Assembly (NCBI RefSeq): GCF_000429325.1
Contig: NZ_AUBQ01000005.1
Span: forward strand, 124,001-188,000
Source of the DNA: Fundidesulfovibrio putealis DSM 16056
GTDB lineage: Bacteria; Desulfobacterota; Desulfovibrionia; Desulfovibrionales; Desulfovibrionaceae
Direction of reading: 5' to 3'
Length of the DNA: 64,000 nucleotides
A program made the position numbers and the translations under genes. Shown in pieces: positions 48,237 through 56,495 of this stretch (its first letter is position 1; each line of letters starts with the position of its first letter). The notes under the pieces were generated by a model. The model did no database searches. It had not been told where the DNA came from and was given only the letters and a program-made list of their open reading frames with translations.

Positions 48237-49226
48237 ATGGCGATCAAGATTGGCGTGAACGGATTCGGCCGCATCGGCCGCTACCTGACCCGGATACTGG
48301 CTGGCGACAAGAACATCGAGATCGGGGTCATCAACGCCCGCGCCGACAATGCCGAGCTGGCCCGGCTGTTGAAGTACGACTCCGTGCACCGCATCTTCCA
48401 GGGCGAAGTGGGCACCTGGGAGAACGGCATCACCGTGGCCGGCAACAAGATCGTGGTGACCCGCTGCCCCGGCGGCGAGTGGAAGTGGGCCGAACACGGC
48501 ATCGACATCGTGGTGGACACCACCGGGAAGTTCACCGACCGCGAGAAGGCGTCCCAGCATCTGGCCTGCGGGGCGAAAAAGGTCATCATCTCCGCCCCCG
48601 CCAAGAACCCGGACTGCACCGTGGTCATGGGCGTGAACGAGGCCGACTACGACCCCGCCGCGCACCACATCGTCTCTTCGGCCTCCTGCACCACCAACTG
48701 CCTGGCTCCCGTAGCCAAAGCCCTGAACGACGCCTTCGGCATCAAGCACGGCCTCATGACCACCATCCACTCCTACACCATGAGCCAGCGCATCCTGGAC
48801 GGCTCCCACAAGGACCCCCGCCGCGCCCGCGCCGCCTGCATCTCGCTCATCCCCACCACCACCGGGGCCGCCCGCGCGGTCACCGTGGTCATGCCGGAGA
48901 TGAAGGGCAAGCTGGACGGCTACTCCATCCGCGTCCCCACCGCCGACGGCTCCCTGGTGGACCTGACCTGCGAGATGGAGAAGTCCGTCACCAAGGAAGA
49001 GGTCAACGCCCTGCTGAAGTCCAAGTCCAACGAGAACATGGGCTACACCGACGAGCCCCTGGTCTCCGTGGACTACCTGGGCGACACCCACGGCGGCGTG
49101 GTGGACGGCCCCCTCACCACCGTGCTGGACAACAACATGCTCAAGGTGGTCATCTGGTACGACAACGAGGCCGGATTCACCCACCAGCTGGTGCGCCTGA
49201 TCAACATGGTGGTCACCAAGAAGTAG
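48237..49226 (+). CDS. gap: Glyceraldehyde-3-phosphate dehydrogenase, type I
   Basis: A 329-residue phosphorylating GAPDH of glycolysis. The NAD loop GVNGFGRIGRYLTR starts the protein, and the catalytic SASCTTNC places the nucleophile at Cys151. TGAARAVTVVMPEMKGKLDGYSIRVP and WYDNEAGFTHQLVRLI are standard. ATG 48237 has AGGAGG six bases upstream. A strong terminator follows the stop. The sequence after the Rossmann beta strand is INARADN, so coenzyme choice cannot be read safely. Confidence 0.96.
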   Translation: MAIKIGVNGFGRIGRYLTRILAGDKNIEIGVINARADNAELARLLKYDSVHRIFQGEVGTWENGITVAGNKIVVTRCPGGEWKWAEHGIDIVVDTTGKFTDREKASQHLACGAKKVIISAPAKNPDCTVVMGVNEADYDPAAHHIVSSASCTTNCLAPVAKALNDAFGIKHGLMTTIHSYTMSQRILDGSHKDPRRARAACISLIPTTTGAARAVTVVMPEMKGKLDGYSIRVPTADGSLVDLTCEMEKSVTKEEVNALLKSKSNENMGYTDEPLVSVDYLGDTHGGVVDGPLTTVLDNNMLKVVIWYDNEAGFTHQLVRLINMVVTKK

Positions 49227-49540
49227 CCGCGACCGCCTGATTCGATTCCCGACTATCCGAGCGACCGGGGGCTTCTGGCCCCCGGTCTTTTTCCTGGGCT
49301 GCAAGACCCCAGGCCGGCACGGTGGCGCGGCCAATGCCCGCCCGCATCCGCACGGGAACCACGCGCGGGAGATTGCGCGCAGGCTGGCGCATGAGAAAAC
49401 CTCCGGTAAAATGCGCGTTTCACGTAGTCCGTGGACCCGCCTCTGCGCTGGTCAATTAATGACTGAACTGGTAGGAATGGCGCTCGCATCCGCCCGGTGG
49501 AGGCGTAACGCCCAGAAACGCAGGAAAACGGAGCGGCAGC
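49227..49540. other. 314-base interval between gap and the response regulator
   Basis: It opens with the gap terminator (49263-49292). The rest shows no supported gene or repeat. A short AT-rich patch near 49455 (CAATTAATGACTG) could hold a promoter for the response regulator but has no clear -35/-10 pair. Confidence 0.55.
49263..49292 (+). terminator. Terminator of gap
   Basis: GACCGGGGGC (49263-49272) and GCCCCCGGTC (49278-49287), perfect 10-bp stem with a five-base loop, then TTTTT. Confidence 0.92.
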
Positions 49541-49963
49541 ATGGATCAGCAGTCCATTCAACGCCTGAGACGGATACTTGGGGAAACGAACCTTCTGGTT
49601 GTGGACGACACACCCATCATTCGCGGCATTGTGGAAGCAATCCTGGAGCCGCTCGGCATGCACGCCATCTACCAGGCCAGCAACGGCGCGGAGGCCTGGA
49701 ACATCATGGAGTCCACCCCCATCGGGCTGGTGGTGGCTGACTGGCTTATGCCTGGCGTGGACGGACTGGAACTCCTGCGCAAGATGCGCGGGGACGAGCG
49801 CTTCGCGGCCACGCCCTTCATCATGATAACCGGCATGCCCAACAAAAAGGTGGTCGTTGAGGCCATGAAGCTCGGGATTGCCGATTTCATGACCAAGCCC
49901 ATCGACGGGTCCGTGCTCAAGCAGAAGATCCTGAAGGCCCTGAGCCAGAGCAGGGAGGTGTAA
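49541..49963 (+). CDS. CheY-like single-domain response regulator
   Basis: A 140-residue receiver domain with no output domain. NLLVVDDTPIIRGIVEAIL has the acidic pair, GLVVADWLMPGVDGLELL holds the phosphorylation site Asp67, MITGM the conserved Thr, and DFMTKPIDGSVL the Lys. Partner kinase unknown. Its stop overlaps the next gene's ATG by one base (TAATG), which links it to a membrane gate protein. It could act as a stand-alone signal carrier to the flagellar motor or to another phosphorelay. Confidence 0.9.
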   Translation: MDQQSIQRLRRILGETNLLVVDDTPIIRGIVEAILEPLGMHAIYQASNGAEAWNIMESTPIGLVVADWLMPGVDGLELLRKMRGDERFAATPFIMITGMPNKKVVVEAMKLGIADFMTKPIDGSVLKQKILKALSQSREV

Positions 49964-50916
49964 TGGGCGGAGCTTTCCCGTCCGCCATGGCCAGCGCGAC
50001 GGTTTCCCTGCTGCGCGACTCGCTTAGGGTGAGCCTGGCGCTGTTCAAGGTGATGATCCCCATCATCGTGGTGGTGAAGGTGCTCAAGGAGCTCGGCATC
50101 ATCGAGTATCTGGCCGCGCCGCTCGGACCGGTGATGGAGCTGGTGGGCCTGCCTGCGGGGATGGGGCTGGCCTGGGCCACGGCCATGCTCTCCAACATCT
50201 ACGGCGGGCTTCTGGTCTTCCAGGCCTTGTCCGCCGAGACCGGCCCGGTGACCATCGCCCAGGCCACGGTGCTCGGCGTGCTCATGCTCATCGCGCACAA
50301 CCTGCTGGTGGAAGGCCAGGTCACCAAACGCTGCGGGGTGAGCTTCCTGGGGCAGAACGCGCTGCGCGTCGGCGGAGCGCTCATGTGCGCCTGGCTTTTG
50401 CACCTGATACTCAAAAGCGGGGATTTCCTGTCCGGGCCTGCGGTGATGCTCTGGCTGCCACCCAGGCAGGACGCCGGGCTCCTGAACTGGGCCTGGGGTG
50501 AAACCAAGAACCTCGGCTACATCTTCCTGATCATCCTGGCGCTCATGGGCCTTATGCGTTTCCTGAACGCCGTTGGGCTGACCCGCCTCCTGGAGGCGTT
50601 GCTGGCGCCGTTTTTGAAGCTCATGGGCATCGGTCCCACGGCAGCCACGGTCACCGTGATCGGCATGACCATGGGGCTGACCTACGGCGGCGGGCTCATC
50701 ATCCACGAGACCCAGGCCGGGCACATCCCCAAGAAGGACGTGTTCGCTGCGGTATCGCTCATGAGCCTGTCGCACGCGCTCATCGAGGACACGCTGCTCC
50801 TGGCGCTGATCGGTGCCAGCCCCTGGGGGACGCTCGTGGCGCGGCTGCTGTTCTCGCTGGTGGTCACGGCGATATTGTCGCGCTGGGCCGCCTCGCGCGA
50901 GGCTGTCCCGGCTTAG
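49963..50916 (+). CDS. Nucleoside-recognition (Gate) domain membrane protein
   Basis: A 317-residue membrane protein with about eight spans. The Gate-domain pattern shows in both halves: KELGIIEYLAAPLGPVMELVGLPAGMGLAWATAMLSNIYGG and VGLTRLLEALLAPFLKLMGIGPTAATVTVIGMTMGLTYGGGLI. Such domains occur in FeoB, nucleoside transporters and SpmA/SpmB. LSHALIEDTLLLALIGA near the end is also common in these proteins. It is translationally coupled to the CheY-like gene. Substrate unknown. Confidence 0.8.
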   Translation: MGGAFPSAMASATVSLLRDSLRVSLALFKVMIPIIVVVKVLKELGIIEYLAAPLGPVMELVGLPAGMGLAWATAMLSNIYGGLLVFQALSAETGPVTIAQATVLGVLMLIAHNLLVEGQVTKRCGVSFLGQNALRVGGALMCAWLLHLILKSGDFLSGPAVMLWLPPRQDAGLLNWAWGETKNLGYIFLIILALMGLMRFLNAVGLTRLLEALLAPFLKLMGIGPTAATVTVIGMTMGLTYGGGLIIHETQAGHIPKKDVFAAVSLMSLSHALIEDTLLLALIGASPWGTLVARLLFSLVVTAILSRWAASREAVPA

Positions 50917-50935
50917 GTCACAGTGGCGCGCCCGC

Positions 50936-51511
50936 TCACTTCCCGACTCCCGCATTCTCCAGGGCCTTTTTCACGAAGGCGTCCATCCCCTTTCCCGTTT
51001 TCAGCACGATGAACCGGTTGGCCACAGCGGCCACGTAGCGCTGGGTTTCCGGGAAGGGCGGGATGCCTGCGTACTTGCGCACGGCTTCCGGCCCGGCGTT
51101 GTAGGCGGCCAGGGCCAGGCGCAGGTCCCCGAAGGCCTTGAGCTGCTGGCTCAGGTAGCGGCTGCCCGCCTCGATGTTGGCCGAGGGGTCGAACGGGTCG
51201 CCCAGGTTCAGGCCCTTGCCGGTCTGGGGCATGATCTGCATGAGCCCCTGCGCCCCCTTGGGCGATACGGCGCTGGCGTCGCCGCCGGATTCCACCTCCA
51301 TGAGGGCCTGCACCAGGAACGGGTCCAGCCCGTGGCGCGCCGAAGACTCCTTGATCCAGGCCTTCATCTGGGCGGTGGTGGAACCTTTGGGCACGCGGAA
51401 GTCGAACTCGCCGGGAGTATGGTCGGCGGCGACGGCGGGACATGCGGCTGCCAGGCAGAGCAGGGCGTACGCCGCGAGCAGCAGGATTGTTCTCATTGGG
51501 TCTGCGGGCAT
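50936..51511 (-). CDS. Lytic transglycosylase
   Basis: A 191-residue secreted muramidase-like enzyme that cuts peptidoglycan strands. A signal peptide (about residues 6-30, ending AVAA) leads to an SLT domain with QALMEVESGGDASAVSPKGAQGLMQIMP (catalytic Glu) and LALAAYNAGPEAVRKYAGIPPFPETQRYV. ATG 51511 has GAGGAG about nine bases upstream; an ATG at 51496 is less likely and the long open frame beyond has no family sequence. It converges on the gate protein gene, 19 bases between stops. Confidence 0.9.
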   Translation of the reverse strand: MPADPMRTILLLAAYALLCLAAACPAVAADHTPGEFDFRVPKGSTTAQMKAWIKESSARHGLDPFLVQALMEVESGGDASAVSPKGAQGLMQIMPQTGKGLNLGDPFDPSANIEAGSRYLSQQLKAFGDLRLALAAYNAGPEAVRKYAGIPPFPETQRYVAAVANRFIVLKTGKGMDAFVKKALENAGVGK

Positions 51512-51620
51512 TGATGGCAACTCCTCGTGTCGTCCGGCAGGCAGCCCGGCTCGACGGTCCAGGCTCGCGGGGATGGGGTTGCGTCGGGGAACTCCGCGCG
51601 CGTGGCTTGGAGCGGCTGGC

Positions 51621-52490
51621 TTACAGCCTTCTGGCGCGTTCCGGCCTGATGGGGCGCTCCCCGGCCAGGGCGGCGTCCAGAAGTTCAAGGCCGCGCGCCT
51701 TGTCGCGGGGCATGCGCAGCCTGAGCGGCACATGGTTGGAGGCGTGATCCGCCAGGAAAAGCCCGCGCTCCATGTTGGTGTGCTCGAGCGTCATCCGCAG
51801 TTCGCGCACCATGTCCAGCCCCTGGGGCAGGCTGAAGCTGCCGTCAGCGATCCAATCCCAGAGCGGGGTGCCCGGAACGGGGATCAGGCTCAAAGACGCG
51901 GCCTGATCCGGTTGCATGGCGGTGAGCGCTTCCCCGGTCAGCCGGGCGTGGCGCTGCCATCCCCCGCTGCCGCCCAGGCCCGCGATCACCGTGACCGACA
52001 GCTTCATCCCGGCCTCGCGCACCAGTCGGGACTTGTCCAGGATGTCCGCCACGCAGGATTTTTTCCCCATGCGCGCGAGCAACGCATCATCGCCCGATTC
52101 CAGCCCCATGTACACCATGGACAAGCCCAGGGAGCGAAGTTCCGTCAGTTCCGCCAGACTTTTCCCGCGAAGGCTGCGGGCGCTGGCGTAGGTCCCCACC
52201 CGCGCCACCTGGGGCAGCCGCTCCCGGATACGCGCAAGCATGGCCCGCAGGCGCGCCATGGGCAGGACCATGGCGTCGCCGTCGCACAGGAAGAGGCGGC
52301 GCAGCATGGGCATGTGCCGGGTCGCGTAGTCGATGTCCGCGAAGACGCGGGCCTCGTCCTTTATGCGGAACCGCTCGCCCGTGTATGCTCCGCAGAAGGC
52401 GCACCGGTTGTGGGAGCAGCCCACCGTGACCTGGAGCAGGATGCTGTCCGCTTCGCTTGGCGGGCGGATGATGTTGCCTTCGTAGTGCAT
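51621..52490 (-). CDS. Radical SAM protein
   Basis: A 289-residue radical SAM enzyme. The cluster motif reads CSHNRCAFC (Cys25, Cys30, Cys33), which is Cx4Cx2C rather than the common Cx3Cx2C, and a following GAY. VYMGLESGDDALLARMGKKS and VTVIAGLGGSGGWQRHA match the TIM-barrel beta strands. The start IIRPPSEADSILLQVTVGC is a known pattern of an uncharacterised radical SAM group. Reaction unknown. It follows the diguanylate cyclase gene on the same strand after 9 bases. Confidence 0.85.
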   Translation of the reverse strand: MHYEGNIIRPPSEADSILLQVTVGCSHNRCAFCGAYTGERFRIKDEARVFADIDYATRHMPMLRRLFLCDGDAMVLPMARLRAMLARIRERLPQVARVGTYASARSLRGKSLAELTELRSLGLSMVYMGLESGDDALLARMGKKSCVADILDKSRLVREAGMKLSVTVIAGLGGSGGWQRHARLTGEALTAMQPDQAASLSLIPVPGTPLWDWIADGSFSLPQGLDMVRELRMTLEHTNMERGLFLADHASNHVPLRLRMPRDKARGLELLDAALAGERPIRPERARRL

Positions 52491-52499
52491 GGGGGCGGC

Positions 52500-54116
52500 T
52501 CAGATGATGAAGTCGTTGCAGGTGGACTGCCTGGGATCGCAGTTGGCCAGCACCACCTTGTCGCGTCCGGAGGTCTTGGCCTGGTACATGGCCATGTCCG
52601 CCGTGAGGATCAGGCGGTCGAAGAGGGCGGGGGCGTCTTCCACCGGCGCAGTCAAAGTGGCCACGCCGATACTGACGGTGATGTTCAGGTCGGCCAACGG
52701 CCCGGAAGTGATGCCGCGCAGGTTCTGGCGCAGCCTGTCCGCCAGGTGGAGAGCGTCCGCCGCGTCGGTGTTGGTGCAGATCACCAGGAATTCCTCGCCG
52801 CCGAGTCGTCCCAGCAGGTCGGCCCCGCGAAGCGATTCGCGGAATACCGTGGCCAGCGCGGCCAGCACCTGATCGCCCATGGCGTGGCCCAGGCGGTCGT
52901 TCACGTCCTTGAAGTGGTCCACGTCGATGATCATGCAGGAACAGGGGTTGCCTGCACGTGCGCTGATCTCAAGGAGGCGCAACCCTTCCTCCATGAGGCA
53001 GCGCCGGTTGGGCAACCGGGTCAGGTCGTCGGTGAGGGCCAGGGTCTCCAGGAGGTTCATGTCGCTCAGAATCTTTGCGCGCATTGTCTCGTAGGCTTCG
53101 GCCAGCACGCGCAGTTCCAGCGGGCTTTTGTCGAGGCGGACCTCCGGCGGCGGCTGGGAATAGTTTCCCCCGGCCACGCCGCGTGCGTGCCGAGCCAAAG
53201 GCATGACCACGGACTCCACCTGCCGGGCCATCCTGAACAGGAGCGGCAGGGCCAGCAGGAAGGACACCCCGCCCGCCGCCAGCACCCAGCCCAGCACGGG
53301 CCGCACGGCCTTGCGCATGGCCTCGGCCTTCACCTCTCCCACCAGCACCCATCCCAGGGTGTCCAGGGGCAGCGCCACAGCCACGATCTCTTCTCCGTCC
53401 AGCCCTTTGTAGGTGAAGCTCTCGCCGTCGGTGCGTATGGAGTGGGATGCGGGGTGGGGCATGCCGTTCGCCGCGCCCGGCCCCATCCTCTGCGCGCCGG
53501 AGATCAGTTTGCGGGACTTGTCCAGCAGCAGCGTGCGCCCCTCGAACTGAATCCGTGGCCTGATGATTTCTTCGATCATGTCCAGGGATACAGGCGCGAA
53601 GATGACTCCACGGAACGCTCCGTCGCCGGACATCACCGGAGAGGCGAAAATGATGAGGCTGGTCCCGGTGGCGCGCCCCACCAGCACGTCGGAAATGTAA
53701 CTTTTCCCCTGCTCGGCAGCCCTGAAATAGGCCCGGTCACCCAGGTAGAGGCCCGGCGTGGTCACGGTGTCCACCACCGTGCGCCCGTTGGCGTCGATGA
53801 GCCCAAGGCCGCGAAACTCCGGCATGACAGCCAGGAACTGCCGGAAGGAGCGGTCCGTCGCGTCCAGGTCCATGCCTACGACCTCCTTGACCTCGGCCAG
53901 GCGCTGGATGTCGCGCTGCCGGTAGGAGATCCAGGTGTCCAGGAACTGCCCCTGTATAGTCAGCGTCTGGCGGATCTCGTTCAGGTACAGCGAGTGCAAC
54001 CTGTCCGACAGGAAATACCAGAGGAACACTGCCGTGAGCGCGCAGGGCAACAGCGAGAAGGTCAGGCCGTAAATCCTGAAAAAGGCGTGCAGATTCCAGA
54101 CCGGGGCAAAGCGCAT
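52500..54116 (-). CDS. Diguanylate cyclase with periplasmic dCache domain
   Basis: A 538-residue membrane GGDEF protein that makes cyclic di-GMP. Spans at about 16-37 and 280-300 flank a dCache sensor (VGMDLDATDRSFRQFLAVMPEFRGLGLIDANGR, LGDRAYFRAAEQGKSYISDVLVGRATG). HAMP-like sequence then leads to the GGDEF domain with GGEEF at residues 439-443. An inhibitory site RGAD lies five residues upstream (430-433), so product feedback is expected. There is no EAL domain. It shares its strand with the radical SAM gene. Confidence 0.92.
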   Translation of the reverse strand: MRFAPVWNLHAFFRIYGLTFSLLPCALTAVFLWYFLSDRLHSLYLNEIRQTLTIQGQFLDTWISYRQRDIQRLAEVKEVVGMDLDATDRSFRQFLAVMPEFRGLGLIDANGRTVVDTVTTPGLYLGDRAYFRAAEQGKSYISDVLVGRATGTSLIIFASPVMSGDGAFRGVIFAPVSLDMIEEIIRPRIQFEGRTLLLDKSRKLISGAQRMGPGAANGMPHPASHSIRTDGESFTYKGLDGEEIVAVALPLDTLGWVLVGEVKAEAMRKAVRPVLGWVLAAGGVSFLLALPLLFRMARQVESVVMPLARHARGVAGGNYSQPPPEVRLDKSPLELRVLAEAYETMRAKILSDMNLLETLALTDDLTRLPNRRCLMEEGLRLLEISARAGNPCSCMIIDVDHFKDVNDRLGHAMGDQVLAALATVFRESLRGADLLGRLGGEEFLVICTNTDAADALHLADRLRQNLRGITSGPLADLNITVSIGVATLTAPVEDAPALFDRLILTADMAMYQAKTSGRDKVVLANCDPRQSTCNDFII

Positions 54117-54490
54117 GGAGTTTCATAACGACGCCCTGGAGAGTGTCAAGCCGGAAGCTGGAACTGTCGTAAAAAATGCAGTAATGCTGGTTTTCCAGTT
54201 CTTTTGCGGGAAATATCCGCTCGACATGCGGATGGAGTGGCCCCGAGTACGGTGTTGCGCCCTATTTTGAGCGTCAATCTGGAGGCTGAACCGCAGCAAG
54301 GCGATATGTCGGCTGATTCGCAAGACAACGAGGGCGTTTGCCTGTTCAATTCGCGCGGCAATCAGGCTACGGTGCCCAGAACAGGACTGCACTCAACGCG
54401 CAGGCCGGGGCAGCCGTTTCATCCGGGGCTCCCGGCCACAGCCTGGGCGTTGCGGAAACTCTCCAGCCAGGGAGACAAGTGAGGAAAACG
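54117..54490. other. 374-base interval between divergent genes
   Basis: It lies between the cyclase start (minus) and the nitroreductase start (plus), so it must hold both promoters. The left part is AT-rich. I see no clear promoter, riboswitch or repeat. Open frames here lack ribosome sites and family residues. Confidence 0.55.
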
Positions 54491-55315
54491 ATGCTCCAGT
54501 TCCATGTTGATGAGACGTTGTGCGTCCGGTGCGGCGAGTGCGAGGCTGATTGCCCGGCAGGCATCATCGCCATGAACGATCTCCCTGAAATCATCGACGA
54601 GGAGCGGTGCTACCGCTGCCTGCACTGCTACGCGGTCTGCCCCACGGGGGCGTTGTCGATCCTGGGGAACGATCCGGCCATGGCTCAGGCTGGACCGGAC
54701 GCGCCGGAGCTTCCCTCTTCAGCGCAGATGGGCAACCTGATCCGGTGGCGCAGGTCCGTGCGTCGCTACCAGGACGAAAACCTGCCCCCCGAGCTGATCG
54801 ATGAACTCCTGGACACGGCCTGCCACGCGCCCACCGGGGTGAACGCCAGGGACGTGCTGTTCACGGTGGTCAGGAACAAGGAGTTCATGGCCTTCCTGAG
54901 CCGCGAGATCATGGCCCGCCTCTCGGAGCTGGAGGAGTCCGGAAGGCTGCCGGGCGGTCTGGCCGGGCAGTATCTCGCGTTTGTGGTGAGCGCCTGGAAG
55001 ACCCAGGGGCGCGACGTCATCCTCCGGGGAGCGCCGCACCTGCTCGTGACCAGCGCCCCCAAAAGTGCGCCATGCCCCGTCCAGGACACCCACATCGCCC
55101 TGGTCACTTTCGAGCTCCTGGCGAGCTCGCACGGGCTGGGCACGCTGTGGGACGGCCTGTTCATGATGGCGCTGTCGGTCTGCCCGGATCTGGTGGAGCG
55201 CCTGGGCATCCCGGCGGACCACACCCTCGGGTACGCCATGCTCTTCGGGAAACCGGCGGTGGAATACCACCGTCCGGCCAGACGCGGCCCCGTCAGGGTG
55301 AACATGCTGGGCTGA
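54491..55315 (+). CDS. Ferredoxin-nitroreductase fusion protein
   Basis: A 274-residue fusion. The N-terminus carries two [4Fe-4S] motifs: Cys11, 14, 17, 21 and Cys40, 43, 46, 50. The C-terminal nitroreductase domain has RWRRSVRRYQDENLPPELIDELLDTACHAPTGVNARDV for FMN binding and GLGTLWDGLFMMA. Such fusions are frequent in anaerobes and reduce nitro- or other flavin-accessible compounds with ferredoxin electrons. ATG 54491 follows GAGGAAA; the longer upstream frame has no ferredoxin residues. A terminator follows. Confidence 0.9.
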   Translation: MLQFHVDETLCVRCGECEADCPAGIIAMNDLPEIIDEERCYRCLHCYAVCPTGALSILGNDPAMAQAGPDAPELPSSAQMGNLIRWRRSVRRYQDENLPPELIDELLDTACHAPTGVNARDVLFTVVRNKEFMAFLSREIMARLSELEESGRLPGGLAGQYLAFVVSAWKTQGRDVILRGAPHLLVTSAPKSAPCPVQDTHIALVTFELLASSHGLGTLWDGLFMMALSVCPDLVERLGIPADHTLGYAMLFGKPAVEYHRPARRGPVRVNMLG

Positions 55316-55356
55316 GGGCGTCCCCGCCGGGGTGGCGCAATGCGATACGCATCAGG

Positions 55357-55390
55357 GGATCAGGCCGGAAGTCCGGCCTGGTCCCTTTTT
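55357..55390 (+). terminator. Terminator after the nitroreductase gene
   Basis: GGATCAGGCCGGA (55357-55369) and TCCGGCCTGGTCC (55372-55384) pair with one G-T, then CTTTTT. Confidence 0.8.
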
Positions 55391-55415
55391 CGTGCGCGAA
55401 CATTGCCCGCGCCCC

Positions 55416-55442
55416 TAAAGTTGTCCTTTTGCCTTCCGATAA
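55416..55442 (+). promoter_or_regulatory. Sigma-28 (FliA) type promoter of flagellin
   Basis: TAAAGTTG (55416-55423), an 11-base spacer, and TCCGATAA (55435-55442) match TAAAGTTT-N11-GCCGATAA at 7/8 and 7/8. The transcript should start near 55450, about 70 bases before flagellin. Confidence 0.85.
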
Positions 55443-55522
55443 GTTGTCTGAACAGGTGAAATTTTCGGATGTCCCTGGTCCGACATCTTGCCCCGGCGGT
55501 TCCTGCCGGCGGAGGAACTACG

Positions 55523-56410
55523 ATGGCACTCTCAATCAATAGCAACGGCCTGGCCTCGATAAGCGCGTACTACCTCGGCCAGGCTTACGACAGCCTCGAG
55601 GTCTCCACGCGCAGGCTGTCCTCCGGACTTCGGATCAACAGCGCGAGCGACGATCCGGCCGGATTGGCGGTCCGGGAGATGATGCGGGCGGAGATCGCCT
55701 CGCTCAATCAGGGAGTGCGCAACGCCAACGACGCCATCTCGTTGCTTCAGACCGCAGACGGAGCCTTGAGCGTCATAGATGAAAAACTCATCCGCATGAA
55801 GGAGCTCTCCACCCAGGCCTCGACGGGAACCTACACGCAGGCTCAGCGACAGATGCTTGATTCGGAATACCAGGCGATGGCAAAGGAAATCACCAGAATC
55901 GCCAACGCTACGGACTTCAACGGGATATATCTGTTGAATGGAAATCTTTCGAGCTCGACACACAACGGAACAACCCTGACTCCCACCGGCAAGATGAAGG
56001 TCCATTTCGGATCGAAGAACAATTCGGACGCTGATTATTACTACATCCAGATAAGCCGTTCCACTGCCTCGGCGTTCGGAGTGGGCAGCACGGCGACCAC
56101 CACCAACGGCAAGTCGATCTCCACGCAGTCCCTGGCGCAGAACGCCCTGGCCCAGATCGACAAGGCCATCGTGTCGAAGGACAAAATCCGGGCCAACCTC
56201 GGCGCGCTCCAGAACCGCCTGCAGAACACGGTGCAGGCCCTGCAACTCCAGTCCGAAAACCTCCAGCTGGCCGAGGCTCAAATCTCAGATGTGGACCTCG
56301 CCACGGAAATGGCCAACTACGTCCGGGGTCAGATACTGAGCCAGTCCGCGACGGCCATGCTCTCCCAGGCGAACACCCTGCCCCAGCTGGCCCTGGCGCT
56401 TCTGCGCTGA
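55523..56410 (+). CDS. fliC: Flagellin
   Basis: A 295-residue flagellin, short because the variable centre is small. The N-terminal D0/D1 (SINSNGLASISAYYLGQAYDSLEVSTRRLSSGLRINSASDDPAGLAV) and C-terminal D1/D0 (RANLGALQNRLQNTVQALQLQSENLQLAEAQISDVDLATEMANYVRGQILSQSATAMLSQAN...LLR) are complete, and the centre has Ser/Thr-rich stretches (NGNLSSSTHNGTTLTPTG, SRSTASAFGVGSTATTTNG) that could carry glycans. ATG 55523 follows GGAGGA. No other flagellar gene is close by; the nearest neighbours are the transferase genes on the minus strand. Confidence 0.95.
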   Translation: MALSINSNGLASISAYYLGQAYDSLEVSTRRLSSGLRINSASDDPAGLAVREMMRAEIASLNQGVRNANDAISLLQTADGALSVIDEKLIRMKELSTQASTGTYTQAQRQMLDSEYQAMAKEITRIANATDFNGIYLLNGNLSSSTHNGTTLTPTGKMKVHFGSKNNSDADYYYIQISRSTASAFGVGSTATTTNGKSISTQSLAQNALAQIDKAIVSKDKIRANLGALQNRLQNTVQALQLQSENLQLAEAQISDVDLATEMANYVRGQILSQSATAMLSQANTLPQLALALLR

Positions 56411-56495
56411 ACAAGACTCTCCCGAACTGCCCGGTTTGTTGAAGCACCGCACCATGGGGGCGTGCTTCATGGCGTCCGGCGTCTGCCAGGTTCTC

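Noticed and set aside
54338-54490. A longer N-terminus for the ferredoxin-nitroreductase
   Set aside because: The extra frame has no ribosome site and no family residues; the ferredoxin motif begins just after ATG 54491.
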